In this document: piece after piece, positions 8,450 through 16,996 of the stretch
Layout: each line of letters opens with the position of its first letter
Position numbering within the stretch: position 1 is the first letter of the stretch
Assembly: GCA_035529895.1 (NCBI GenBank)
Contig: DATKVV010000028.1
Location: 1 to 53,476, forward strand
Reading direction: 5' to 3'
DNA: 53,476 nucleotides
DNA from: JAUWKC01 sp035529895
GTDB lineage: Bacteria; Planctomycetota; Phycisphaerae; Sedimentisphaerales; Anaerobacaceae
Translations under genes and position numbers: made by a program
The notes under the pieces: generated by a model
Told to the model about the DNA's origin: nothing
The model's input: the letters and a program-made list of their open reading frames with translations, nothing else
Database searches by the model: none

Positions 8450-9220
8450 ATGGAAGCCGAGAAATTGCGAGAATTGCTGGAGCGGGTTAAGGCGGGTGAC
8501 GCGAGTGTGGAGGAGGCGATCGAGGAGCTTCGTCACCTGCCGTTCGAGGATTTGGGGTTTGCTCATGTGGACCATCATCGGCAGATTCGGCGGGGGTTCC
8601 CGGAGGTGATTTACTGTCCGGGCAAGACGACCGAGCAGATAGTAAAGATTTTCGAGAGCCTGGCGGAGAAGGGCAACAACGTTTTGGCTACGCGGGCCGA
8701 GCGACATGTTTTCGAGGCGCTGGCGGCCAGCAGGAAATTTCCGAAGGTCAGGTACGATGAGCCGGCCAGGGCAATCGTTCTGGAGCAGAAGGAGCTTGAG
8801 CCCTCCAGGAGTGTGATTCCGATACTGACGGCGGGGACGGCGGACATACCGGTGGCGGCCGAGGCGAAGGTGACGGCGGAGATTATGGGTCAGCGGACCG
8901 AGCTGATCTGCGACGTGGGGGTCGCGGGCCTGCACAGACTGCTCGGGTACACGCAAAAGCTCCAAAGCGCCAATGTCGTTATTGTAGTAGCGGGAATGGA
9001 GGGGGCGCTGGCCAGTGTGGTAGGGGGGCTGGTGAGCTGCCCGGTTATTGCTGTGCCGACCAGCATCGGGACGGGCACGAGCTTCGGCGGACTGGCGGCG
9101 CTTTTGACGATGCTAAATAGCTGCGCCGCCGGCGTCACGGTCGTTAACATCGATAATGGCTTTTCCGCGGGCGTAACAGCCGCACTTATCAACAAGAAGA
9201 TAGAACAGGGCCAACGTTGA
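8450..9220 (+). CDS. larB: LarB, pyridinium-3,5-biscarboxylic acid mononucleotide synthase
   Basis: 256 residues, with GGGAGG upstream of the ATG. LarB carboxylates and hydrolyses nicotinic acid adenine dinucleotide in the first step of nickel-pincer cofactor (NPN) synthesis for lactate racemase-type enzymes. The N-terminal region (residues 1-110) is LarB-specific ('DLGFAHVDHHR', 'FPEVIYCPGKT'). The C-terminal half is the PurE-like domain, with 'VVIVVAGMEGALASVVGGL' and 'VPTSIGTGTSFGG'. No larC, larE or larA lies in the window, so those genes must be elsewhere or absent. It is probably cotranscribed with tsaD. Confidence 0.92.
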   Translation: MEAEKLRELLERVKAGDASVEEAIEELRHLPFEDLGFAHVDHHRQIRRGFPEVIYCPGKTTEQIVKIFESLAEKGNNVLATRAERHVFEALAASRKFPKVRYDEPARAIVLEQKELEPSRSVIPILTAGTADIPVAAEAKVTAEIMGQRTELICDVGVAGLHRLLGYTQKLQSANVVIVVAGMEGALASVVGGLVSCPVIAVPTSIGTGTSFGGLAALLTMLNSCAAGVTVVNIDNGFSAGVTAALINKKIEQGQR

Positions 9221-9559
9221 TTGGTCGTTACTTAAGAAGGGCCGCAGATTTGAGTTCTTGAATATGCTGGTCGCTCAGGTATGTCAAGCCGTACGGGCTT
9301 TACGGGTGAGGATTCTGGGAGATGAAGAATTGAGCGAAGAAGTCAAAGCCATTCCTTCACGGTGCATGGGACCTGAAGTCAGGAATGAAACGGTGAGAAG
9401 CCTTCTGTTCTGTTTTGACGGACCACATAGATTGTTGCCGTTCAGGATTTCGCTGGGTTGCGTGGTCTGAATGTTGCGGGCGGCAACTGACGGTTGAAAT
9501 GGCTTGGTTCAAGCAATATAATTGACCAAAAAGTTGTGTGCTCAAATGCAGGAGAGTAG
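9221..9559 (+). other. Intergenic region containing the MNT/HEPN promoter
   Basis: About 340 bases. Apart from the promoter at 9494-9522 I see no gene; the short frame at 9258-9470 has no ribosome binding site or recognisable sequence. Confidence 0.45.
9494..9522 (+). promoter_or_regulatory. Strong sigma70-type promoter of the MNT/HEPN operon
   Basis: TTGAAA at 9494-9499, exactly 17 bases, TATAAT at 9517-9522. The leader would be about 30 bases with CAGGAG before the ATG at 9560. Confidence 0.6.
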
Positions 9560-9871
9560 ATGGTTACCAGGTCTGTGCGTGAGCTGATAAAGCAGTCCCT
9601 ATCATCGATACCCTATGAGAAGGTGATTCTGTTTGGCTCCCAGGCGCGGGGGGAGGCGACGAGCCAAAGCGATTTTGATCTTCTTGTGATCCTTAAAGAG
9701 GCGACGCCCATTGGCAGGAAAATCCACCTGTCCACCATGCTCAGAAAAAGCTTCGCCTCGAGAATGGTTGACGTAGATGTCCTCGTCAAGGACGCGAGCG
9801 ACGTGGACTATTTGAAAGACAAGCCCGGTAGCGTGGTACGTCAAGCGCTGCAAGAGGGAGTCAGTTTATGA
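9560..9871 (+). CDS. MNT-type minimal nucleotidyltransferase (probable antitoxin)
   Basis: 103 residues with CAGGAG as ribosome binding site. The minimal nucleotidyltransferase signature GS-x10-DxD is intact: GSQARGEATSQSDFD at residues 26-40, with a third acidic residue likely in 'MVDVDVLV'. In characterised MntA/HepT pairs the nucleotidyltransferase AMPylates and silences the HEPN RNase. The stop overlaps the start of the HEPN gene (ATGA), the usual arrangement. Pairing predicts a toxin-antitoxin function; this is family knowledge plus context. Confidence 0.88.
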   Translation: MVTRSVRELIKQSLSSIPYEKVILFGSQARGEATSQSDFDLLVILKEATPIGRKIHLSTMLRKSFASRMVDVDVLVKDASDVDYLKDKPGSVVRQALQEGVSL

Positions 9872-10254
9872 ACGATGAATATTTACAGAAATGGCTCTTA
9901 AGAGCTGATAATGACTTGAAGGTGGCCGAACATGAAATGGCGGCGCCGAAGGATGAACTTGTCACCGAAGCGGTCTGTTTTCACTGTCAACAAGCTGTAG
10001 AGAAATACCTCAAAGCTTGCCTTGTCCGGCACAACGTTGATTTTGGCAAGACACATAACCTTGAATACCTTGTTGAGTTATGCTCTAAGGAGGACATAGA
10101 ATTTCGCGCGCTGGAGGTCGGCAATCTCACGTTTTACGCTGTGGAGGTTCGCTATCCTGACGCCTTCTACACCCCAAGTGTTGAAGAGGCGCGTGAGAGT
10201 ATCGAAATCGCCAAGCGAGTTCGGAAGTTCGTCATCAAGAAGATTGAAGAATAA
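9868..10254 (+). CDS. HEPN domain protein (probable toxin partner of MNT)
   Basis: 128 residues, translationally coupled to the MNT gene. The PF05168-type HEPN pattern is seen: 'WLLRADNDLKVAEHEM' at 9-24, 'CFHCQQAVEKYLKACLV' at 37-53 and 'THNLEYLVELC' at 62-72. The HEPN RNase motif is normally R-x4-6-H; here Arg54 and His63 are eight residues apart, so the catalytic spacing is not canonical. It may be a nuclease with shifted spacing or a non-catalytic HEPN. nnrD begins 16 bases after the stop, so it may share the transcript. Confidence 0.82.
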   Translation: MNDEYLQKWLLRADNDLKVAEHEMAAPKDELVTEAVCFHCQQAVEKYLKACLVRHNVDFGKTHNLEYLVELCSKEDIEFRALEVGNLTFYAVEVRYPDAFYTPSVEEARESIEIAKRVRKFVIKKIEE

Positions 10255-10270
10255 TGTTGTGTTTTCGATC

Positions 10271-11131
10271 ATGCAGGAAGTGAAGAAGGTTCCAAAATTG
10301 AAGCCGAGGGAGGCGGAGGCCCACAAGGGTGACTTTGGCAAGGTGTGTATTATAGCGGGCAGTGTGGGGATGAGCGGGGCGGCGGCGCTTGCCGGGCGGT
10401 CGGCGCTGCGGGCTGGGGCGGGACTTGTGCGCGTGGCGGTACCCAGGAGTATTCTGCCGATAGTGGCATCGATAGAGCCGTCGTTTACCACGATACCGCT
10501 GCCGGAGGATAGTGCCGGGCGAATATCGGCAAAGGCGATTAGTGCAACCCTCAATGCTGTCGGCGAAAATGATGCGGCGGCGTTCGGTCCGGGCGTGGGT
10601 GTCAGCAGCGCGCTTCGGTTCGTTCTTACGGCGCTTCTCGGACAAGAAGGGCTGCGTTTGGTTATAGACGCCGACGGTCTTAATAATCTTGCCGAGATAA
10701 AGGGCTGGCCCGACAATTTGAGAGCGAAGCCGGTTTTGACGCCGCATCCAGGAGAAATGAAGCGACTGTGGTCAGGCCTGTTCAGAGAGAAGCTGCCTGC
10801 CGAGCGTCAGGAGCAGGCGGTGCAATTAGCACAGAGGACAAGGTGCGCAGTGGTTCTGAAAGGTGCGGGGACGGTTGTCACCGACGGCGAGAAAGTTTAT
10901 GTCAATACAACGGGAAATCCCGGAATGGCGACAGCCGGCTCGGGCGACGTGCTGACAGGGGTGATAACGGCCCTTATCGGTCAGGGCCTGAGCGACTTTG
11001 AGGCTGCGGTGCTCGGGGTATATATCCACGGTTTGGCCGGTGACATCGCTGCGGAGAAAACCGGGCAAATCAGCCTGATGACAACGGATATAGTTGATTG
11101 TCTGCCCGAAGCTTTCGTGAGACACAGGTAG
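10271..11131 (+). CDS. nnrD: ADP/ATP-dependent NAD(P)H-hydrate dehydratase
   Basis: 286 residues from the ATG at 10271. Repairs hydrated NAD(P)H. Ribokinase-like fold with 'HKGDFGKVCIIAGSVGMSGA' near residue 18, ALRAGAGLVRVAVP near 50, TPHPGEMKRLW near 155 and GNPGMATAGSGDVLTG near 215, all typical of NnrD/CARKD. The NnrE epimerase domain, often fused at the N-terminus, is absent. The frame extends upstream to 10178 inside the HEPN gene, but conserved sequence starts only after 10271. No clear Shine-Dalgarno; reinitiation from the HEPN gene is possible. Confidence 0.92.
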   Translation: MQEVKKVPKLKPREAEAHKGDFGKVCIIAGSVGMSGAAALAGRSALRAGAGLVRVAVPRSILPIVASIEPSFTTIPLPEDSAGRISAKAISATLNAVGENDAAAFGPGVGVSSALRFVLTALLGQEGLRLVIDADGLNNLAEIKGWPDNLRAKPVLTPHPGEMKRLWSGLFREKLPAERQEQAVQLAQRTRCAVVLKGAGTVVTDGEKVYVNTTGNPGMATAGSGDVLTGVITALIGQGLSDFEAAVLGVYIHGLAGDIAAEKTGQISLMTTDIVDCLPEAFVRHR

Positions 11132-11316
11132 CTGTCTTATTATTCAGTTGAATTTGTTTTGCCGCAGACCACACGATAAATGTAGGTGGGGACATGAGCT
11201 TTTAAGTAATGCAAGGGCCTGGCGTCTGTAATGGGTGGGGTCAAACTTTGCAAAAAACAGCTGAGCAAAAAGCACGCAGGAATATCAGAGGCAACATAAG
11301 TTTTCGAATTATCGTC

Positions 11317-12849
11317 TTACTGTTCTACGTGCCGGATTTTAAAAGCACCAAGCGTACTGAGGCCTGACAAGTCAGGCTTGTCCCCAATACCTGATAGAGC
11401 TATGTACCCAGCCGTAAAACTATTGAACATGCCGAAAAAACGATTTTTTGTTGCATCGAGGCCTATCCATTTGTCGCCGATATACACTTCAGTCCAGGCG
11501 TGTGGCACGAAAACATTCCACTTGCCGTTATAGTAATCAAAATAAGCGTATCCCGACACCACTCTTGCCGGAATACCTTCTGCCCTGCACAACGCTGCCG
11601 TCAGAACTGCGTATTCCGTACAGTCTCCTTTGCGTTTGCCGGCGACATCGACCGCAGAAGCAAAGACGGCGGAACCGCTTGCTTGTATGTGACCGTTCAC
11701 AAATGCTTCTATCTTTCTGGCTGCCTTGGCTGCGTCCCTGGTCTTACCAACAGCCTTATGTGCAAGAGCAATGATTCTTTCATCGTCACACTGCAATATT
11801 TCCGTCGGCTTTAATGCTTCTTGGGCGGTTTTGTCATTCCCCCGGTAGGGAAAAGAAATTCCATTGCGTGCTTTGGCCGGGTGCACCGTAACAAATAAAC
11901 TGCCGTCTTCACCTGCCCGAACGCTTTGATTGTCGCTGCCAGGAATCTCCAGTGCGGTGTTACTGGCGGGAATCAAATGGTATGTGATTCGTTTGGCTTT
12001 CTCCGGATTACGCAAACGAACGGGACAGAGTATGACCGCCATATTGGTTAAGTCTATCTTTTCAGTTTTGCCCATGGCAAATTCCCGGCTGCACGAAATA
12101 AACTCAAGCTTGAAGCCTCCGAAGGTTGCAGCGATTTTCTTCGTATTAAAATCCTTGTCAACACAGGCAACCATGGGAATCTTGCCGTAACGCCGCGAGT
12201 GTGCAGTTAGAAATATCTCTGTTAAAGCTACCGTGTTATGCTCAAGAGATATATCCTTGGTCTGGCCTATCGTTCCCTCCTCGTCACATATCTCAAAAGG
12301 GTCGTACTCAAAAATCTCCTTCGCTGAAAACTTCTCTCCTTCCTTAAGACCCGTTTCCTTAAGTAATAATCTCAATCCTTCACTTAGAAGCAGGGCTTGA
12401 GGCCATTCGATTTCAAAGTTCCTGGTTTTTCCATTGCTGGTTCTTGTTGCTTCGAAATGCCCGTCTTCTTTTTTCACACATTCTATTCTCTTGCTTTTCT
12501 TCTCGTGAAAAAACCAGAATTTTGAATCCGTCTTTTCTATATATTCGAATGCCCTTGGTTCTCCGTCAGGACCTTCTACATGCTTTGTATATCGTGCGGT
12601 CTGCACAGTTGTCCCAAACCGATCAAGAGTAATAACCTCGTTCATTATTGTGATGACACTGTTGGAGTCGGCAATCCGGCTTTGCGTTGAATGCCCCACC
12701 TTCTTGCCGTTCAAAAAAACGGCAAGATATTCCTGTGGTGCCTCCTGCTTGGGAATTTCAACTTCTCTTGCCGCTCTAAGAGTGGCGCACGATGACACCC
12801 CGAGACAAAAGCCTGTTAACAGAAATGCTCTAAAAATCTTTTTAACCAT
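11317..12849 (-). CDS. Transglutaminase-like domain lipoprotein
   Basis: 510 residues from the ATG at 12849; a GTG at 12858 is an alternative. The signal peptide ends in GVSSC, a good lipobox. The first 330 residues are a beta-rich region seen in exported transglutaminase-like proteins. The core domain near 385-490 has 'GDCTEYAVLTAALCRAEGIP' (catalytic Cys), 'HAWTEVYIGDKWIGLDAT' (His and Asp). This Cys-His-Asp triad could act as a peptidase or transglutaminase at the cell envelope. It stands alone on the minus strand, converging on nnrD. Confidence 0.85.
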   Translation of the reverse strand: MVKKIFRAFLLTGFCLGVSSCATLRAAREVEIPKQEAPQEYLAVFLNGKKVGHSTQSRIADSNSVITIMNEVITLDRFGTTVQTARYTKHVEGPDGEPRAFEYIEKTDSKFWFFHEKKSKRIECVKKEDGHFEATRTSNGKTRNFEIEWPQALLLSEGLRLLLKETGLKEGEKFSAKEIFEYDPFEICDEEGTIGQTKDISLEHNTVALTEIFLTAHSRRYGKIPMVACVDKDFNTKKIAATFGGFKLEFISCSREFAMGKTEKIDLTNMAVILCPVRLRNPEKAKRITYHLIPASNTALEIPGSDNQSVRAGEDGSLFVTVHPAKARNGISFPYRGNDKTAQEALKPTEILQCDDERIIALAHKAVGKTRDAAKAARKIEAFVNGHIQASGSAVFASAVDVAGKRKGDCTEYAVLTAALCRAEGIPARVVSGYAYFDYYNGKWNVFVPHAWTEVYIGDKWIGLDATKNRFFGMFNSFTAGYIALSGIGDKPDLSGLSTLGAFKIRHVEQ

Positions 12850-12858
12850 TAAGCTCAC

Positions 12859-13788
12859 TTAACCCGAATGCTCCGCTTGAGATTCTTCATTTGACATGTG
12901 CCGGTTATCTGAGATTTCCCATATTAAACGCTTGGCTGCGCCGCCAAGCCTTCCAATTCGATCATAATATTACAATCTTACTCGAATTGCAACGAATTGC
13001 GGTCTCTTTTTTACAAATCTTGCCGTCAGGTTCGCTTTGGTCAAGGATTTCACAGAGCAAAGCCCTTGGCACAGGCGCCTCTGCCATATGAAATATTATA
13101 TGCCTTGAATACCTTACCGCTTTCGCACCGGCCTTAATGAGCTTCTCTCTCAGTGTCCTCAGCGACCAATGCGTTACTCTGTTTGGCAATGCCCGGTTGT
13201 CCATAAGCTCTGGTTTTATCTCATGGCCGTTAATCAAAGAGCTTCACCCAGTTCTCGGTAGGCCAACAGACCTGCGTTACTGGTGAGTTTCACTCCATGA
13301 GATTCGAGGTTACATTTCCGGCTGCTATCAGGGCTCATTAAGCCGTGTGGGGGAGGGGCGGTACTGGCGGGGGTCCCATATTACCGCCGGTATCAGCCGG
13401 CGAAAAATGGGGGATGGAGTTTTTTTCCAATTGGGCGGTTTTTGTTCGGTTTTTGTTAGGGTTTTTGGTCCTGCTTTACCGATAAGTTATCTGCCACGGA
13501 ATGACCCGGGAACAGGACTTTGAGGATTGGTCAGAGGCAGGACTATGAGAATGAAAGATGACAGAAACGAGCGGACCGAGCCGGTATGCAAATTTGGGCC
13601 AGGGGGCGATTATGTCTCGTTTTGGCCGCCAGGCTCATACGAACTGCCGCGGCTTTCGACTAACAGCCTGACGAAGGTTTTGTTGTCGCTCAGTAAGATA
13701 ATCGAAAATCTGGTCGGTTCAGAGTCCGGTAATATCCTGGCGGGCCGGGCTGCGAACCGGTTTGTCTGTGGGAAGGGAGATTTTGAAG
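12859..13788 (+). other. Long gene-poor stretch containing an IS1380-type relic
   Basis: About 930 bases between the transglutaminase gene and lexA. Besides the transposase relic it holds a hairpin CGCCGG/CCGGCG at 13385-13402 and runs of G and T around 13340-13480. A plus-strand frame at 13527-14039 is open, but its second half lies over lexA in another frame, so I do not call it. Confidence 0.5.
12962..13237 (-). pseudogene. IS1380-type transposase, C-terminal relic
   Basis: A 91-residue frame whose first 70 residues resemble the C-terminal end of DDE group 1 (IS1380-family) transposases: 'LPNRVTHWSLRTLREKLIK' then 'GAKAVRYSRHIIFHMAEAPV'. Upstream on the same strand the frame is closed and no catalytic DDE part is seen; the tail after 'DQSEPDG' looks unrelated. 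It is therefore a remnant. Family assignment is from memory of the sequence style. Confidence 0.55.
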
Positions 13789-14451
13789 ATGTCGTTAAGA
13801 GTTCAACAACTGACAAGCCCGGTCACCCCGCGTCAAATGCAGTTATTAAGGATGATCGGGCGGGTCCAGGCGAGCCAATGCTATTTGCCGACGATTGGCG
13901 AGCTGGCGGCCGAGCTGGGCATAAGCCGAAGCACCACATTCGAGCACATCGGCGAACTGCGAAGAAAAGGGTTAGTGTCAGCTTGTCCGGGCAAGGCTCG
14001 CTCTTTGAGCTTGACCTGCAAGGCGCAGGAACTGCTTGAAGAACTGAGCAGCCGCAGCTCCGGGTCTTTACATGAGTTGTCAGGGGGTATACCGCTTGTG
14101 GGCAGGGTGGCAGCGGGGCTGCCCATAGAAGCCATCGAAGATAGAGACTTCCTGTCACTGAATTCATATTTTGGGGACTCGGAGGATGTTTTTGCGCTAA
14201 AGGTGACAGGGGACAGTATGATGGGGGATGATATTCGCGACGGTGATTGTGTGATTTGCCGGCGTGCTGCTGTCGCGGATGACGGCCAATTGGTGGTTGC
14301 TATTATCGATGATGAAAATGCGACGCTGAAAAGGTTCTACAAAGAAAAGAGCCGAGCGCGGCTGGAGTCTGCCAATGATGACTATGGGTCCATCTATTCT
14401 GACAACTGCCGAATCGAGGCCGTCGTCATAGGGCTGGTGAGGAAGCTCTGA
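13789..14451 (+). CDS. lexA: LexA-like SOS repressor
   Basis: 220 residues from the ATG at 13789 (GGGAG eight bases upstream). The N-terminal winged helix spans residues 12-70 ('TPRQMQLLRMIGRVQ', 'GYLP'-like 'CYLPTIGELAAELGISRSTT'). The S24 autoproteolysis domain follows: cleavage site Ala109-Gly110 in GRVAAGLPIEA, nucleophile Ser143 in GDSMMGDD and Lys181 in ENATLKRFY. All catalytic parts are present, so RecA-stimulated self-cleavage is expected. The hinge is long. No SOS genes adjoin, and I could not recognise its operator. Confidence 0.88.
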   Translation: MSLRVQQLTSPVTPRQMQLLRMIGRVQASQCYLPTIGELAAELGISRSTTFEHIGELRRKGLVSACPGKARSLSLTCKAQELLEELSSRSSGSLHELSGGIPLVGRVAAGLPIEAIEDRDFLSLNSYFGDSEDVFALKVTGDSMMGDDIRDGDCVICRRAAVADDGQLVVAIIDDENATLKRFYKEKSRARLESANDDYGSIYSDNCRIEAVVIGLVRKL

Positions 14452-14502
14452 CTCGGTTTGGTGTGGATTCTCCCAACATGCGCGCATCTGTCTGGGCGGC
14501 TG

Positions 14503-14895
14503 TCACCGGGTGTCTGCTACCAGCGAATCCACGAGATAGTAGACAGCAAATACGAAGGCCGCCATAAAGGTTATGCAGAGTTGCCAGCGGGAACCGACGG
14601 TCTGTAAAGCGTGGTCTATTTTATAAGATAAGGTCTCAGCCTGCAGTGTCAAACCCGCGGCGACGCCGGGAAGAGCGACCGTCAGAACAATGAAAACAAT
14701 AGCGAGTATAATGCAACCGGTCAATGCAAGTCTTTCCTGCACAACTACGCGGGCCAGAATCTTTTGCTCCTGCGATTGTCTAATCTGTCTTAACACCTTC
14801 TCGGTAAAATCAAGCGGCGCCGGCTCCGAATGTGATTTCAAAGCGCATTTCAGACCGGCATCGAAACAATTAGCATTTTGTTTGTCAGCGGACAT
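14503..14895 (-). CDS. Putative anti-sigma factor, two-span membrane protein
   Basis: 130 residues from the ATG at 14895, which overlaps the end of the sigma factor gene by 11 bases. Residues 1-55 are soluble; hydrophobic spans lie at about 60-85 and 105-125. No zinc-binding HxxxCxxC motif is seen. The role is inferred from the overlap with an ECF sigma gene and the soluble-plus-membrane layout; sequence similarity to a known anti-sigma family was not recognised. Confidence 0.6.
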   Translation of the reverse strand: MSADKQNANCFDAGLKCALKSHSEPAPLDFTEKVLRQIRQSQEQKILARVVVQERLALTGCIILAIVFIVLTVALPGVAAGLTLQAETLSYKIDHALQTVGSRWQLCITFMAAFVFAVYYLVDSLVADTR

Positions 14896-15460
14896 CGATA
14901 TCTTCTCCAAAAACGTCAGCCAAAAGCTGCTGCAGCATTTTTCTTGCTCTGAACAGGTATGTCTTAACGGTATTTTGCTTTGTTTTCATTATCAAGGCAA
15001 TGTCTTTGAGGCTTTTTTCTTGGCGGTAGTGGAGTATTACCGCCGTAGCCCAGAGTGTGGGCAACTGTTTGACCGCAGCCCAGACCAATTCCTGCTGCTC
15101 TTTGGAATATGCGGCTGCGGTGGGTGTATCCTCCTGTCGGCCAACAGGTGTCGGGCTTTGCTCGCAAATCAATTCAGGGAAACGACCATTTTTTCGAAGA
15201 TAATTGATTCCCTGGCGGTACGCTATAGTCCACAGCCAGGTTCCCAAGTCGGCTTGGCCTCTATACTTGGCTATCATTTTGTACGCCGCCAAAAATGTGT
15301 CGCTCGCGACGTCCTCGGCCTGGTCTTCTGCAAGTCCCAGCGTCCGGCAGCATAAAAAGACCTGACTTTTGTATTTATCGACAAACTCGGCAAAGGCGGT
15401 GTGGTCGCCGCTGCGCAGCAGCTCCAGCCACCCCACTTTCTGGTGTTGCTTGTCTGCCAA
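14885..15460 (-). CDS. ECF-type RNA polymerase sigma factor
   Basis: 191 residues starting from TTG at 15460, supported by AAGGAG seven bases upstream. Region sigma2 covers residues 20-90 ('DQAEDVASDTFLAAYK', 'LGTWLWTIAYRQGINYLR'). Region sigma4 covers 130-180 ('LPTLWATAVILHYRQEKSLK', 'NTVKTYLFRARKMLQ'). Overlap with the downstream membrane protein suggests it is held by that protein. The divergent gene at 15619 encodes DUF6249-like membrane proteins and could be a target, which is inference. Confidence 0.9.
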   Translation of the reverse strand: MADKQHQKVGWLELLRSGDHTAFAEFVDKYKSQVFLCCRTLGLAEDQAEDVASDTFLAAYKMIAKYRGQADLGTWLWTIAYRQGINYLRKNGRFPELICEQSPTPVGRQEDTPTAAAYSKEQQELVWAAVKQLPTLWATAVILHYRQEKSLKDIALIMKTKQNTVKTYLFRARKMLQQLLADVFGEDIDVR

Positions 15461-15618
15461 AAAGACGCTCCTTTCCAGTGTTAGTCGCGTCAGAACCTTG
15501 AGAAGTTTCAGTTTTTTTGAAACCTTTTTTGTGAAGGCTGCGACTAATTATACGGAATCTGTCCTGGACGGGCAAAGGAATCCTGGTGCACAGTCAGATT
15601 GAAAGGAGTGAAAGAATT

Positions 15619-16311
15619 ATGGCAGAATCACCTCTATTTATAGGAATACTTCGCATTTTATTTATTCTGATAATCCCGGCAGGAATTCTGGGGGTATTTT
15701 TGGGGATTTTCTACGGTTTTTACAAGAAACGCCTTGAGCATAGGCAAATCATGACAGCTATTGAAAGAGGCGTACCTCTGTCGGAGTTAAAGCCTGCCAA
15801 ACCAGCCGGCCCAATATGGATAAGAAATCTGACAGCGGGTATTGGTCTTGTTATTCTTGCTGCCGGCTTTCTGATGCTCGGATGGGATGCCTTTGAGCGC
15901 TGGATAGGCAGAGGGCCCTTTGGTTCCCCTGTACGGTCCGAATACTTGCAGGTGGGACCTTTTATCCTGGGCGTGATTCTTCTGGGATTCGGGGTGTCCC
16001 GGTTTCTGCGCGGCCTGCTGCAGTGGAAAGCGGATAGAACGGCCCTTGCTCTGGACAAGGGTATTTCGTTGGCAGAACTTGAGCGATCGAAGGCCATAAC
16101 ATCTATTTCCATTGGGTTAGGAATGCTCAGTGTCTCAGCGGGGTTTCTTTACAGCTTCCTTGAGCCCCTGATTCGGCGGGACTATTATTCTAAAGTTGGC
16201 TGGATGCGTTTTGGATTGTTTTTTGGGATAGGCCTGGCTTTCCTGGTTCGGGGTCTAATGCTGCGAAAGTTGCAAAGACCACATCCGCCTGTCGAAAAGC
16301 GTCCCAATTGA
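15619..16311 (+). CDS. DUF6249-like multi-span membrane protein
   Basis: 230 residues from the ATG at 15619, with GAAAGGAG ten bases upstream. Hydrophobic spans at about 8-32, 72-95, 112-135, 163-185 and 195-218. A short soluble motif between spans, 'IMTAIERGVPLSELKPA', recurs in the protein as 'LALDKGISLAELERS', so the protein is an internal repeat of span plus 'ALDKGISLAEL' helix. This pattern occurs in DUF6249-like proteins. Function unknown. It runs divergently from the ECF sigma gene. Confidence 0.7.
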   Translation: MAESPLFIGILRILFILIIPAGILGVFLGIFYGFYKKRLEHRQIMTAIERGVPLSELKPAKPAGPIWIRNLTAGIGLVILAAGFLMLGWDAFERWIGRGPFGSPVRSEYLQVGPFILGVILLGFGVSRFLRGLLQWKADRTALALDKGISLAELERSKAITSISIGLGMLSVSAGFLYSFLEPLIRRDYYSKVGWMRFGLFFGIGLAFLVRGLMLRKLQRPHPPVEKRPN

Positions 16312-16315
16312 TTGG

Positions 16316-16765
16316 ATGAGGAATCTCGCCGTTGGGATTGCCCTGCTAATTCCCGTTGCAGTTTTCCTGCTGTTTGGCTGGGATGCCTTCCGGGATTGGG
16401 CATTCTCCCATTCCCTTCACAGTAATCTTCCGTTTGCCGACAAGTTCATGGTCGTGCTTTTCATTTCAGTTCTGATATTGCCCGCTCTCGGGACCTTCTA
16501 CATCCTCCGGGCAGTACTCCAGAGAAAGGCCAAGAGAAGAATTCTTGCTATTGAAAAAGGTATCCCCTTGTCACAACTCGAATCCTCCGCATGGATAACA
16601 AATATTTCAATAGGCATTGGCTTATTTGTTCTTTCGCTACCTCTTCTGCTCAATTTCTGGGAAATGCTGCACTACGACGAAGGTGTGGATTACTCGTGTC
16701 TGGTTCCATTGATGCTGTTTTTCGCTGTGGCCTTGGGCTTCCTGATTCGCGGCCTCTTGTTGTGA
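16316..16765 (+). CDS. Truncated paralogue of the preceding membrane protein
   Basis: 149 residues starting four bases after the previous stop. 'WMRNLAVGIALLIPVAVFLLFGWDAF' reads like residues 70 onward of the upstream protein, and 'RILAIEKGIPLSQLESS' repeats its soluble motif (segments quoted separately from the whole). The N-terminal span and first motif are missing, so it is either a short paralogue translated by coupling or the 3' part of a decayed duplicate. No ribosome binding site is visible. Confidence 0.55.
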   Translation: MRNLAVGIALLIPVAVFLLFGWDAFRDWAFSHSLHSNLPFADKFMVVLFISVLILPALGTFYILRAVLQRKAKRRILAIEKGIPLSQLESSAWITNISIGIGLFVLSLPLLLNFWEMLHYDEGVDYSCLVPLMLFFAVALGFLIRGLLL

Positions 16766-16996
16766 AAAGCCGAGCGCGAAGCGCGACCCGCGGATGGAAG
16801 CAAGTTCGGCGAAAAAGAAAGGGCAGGCAGTACTTCCAACTTGGAAAAGTAAGGGTAAAGCGGGGAGTAACCTGCCCAGGGGCTCTGCGATTGTTGAGCC
16901 GATCGACTTGGAAGCTATGTGGATGCAGGGGCGGCGAGATTCTTTGCAGCGGATTGTTTTGTCGCTGCCGGTGAGAGAGCAGCGAAAAAAGAATCA

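Noticed and set aside
13527..14039. 170-residue plus-strand frame upstream of and overlapping lexA
   Set aside because: Its second half lies over the conserved lexA sequence in another frame; no family features and no good ribosome binding site.
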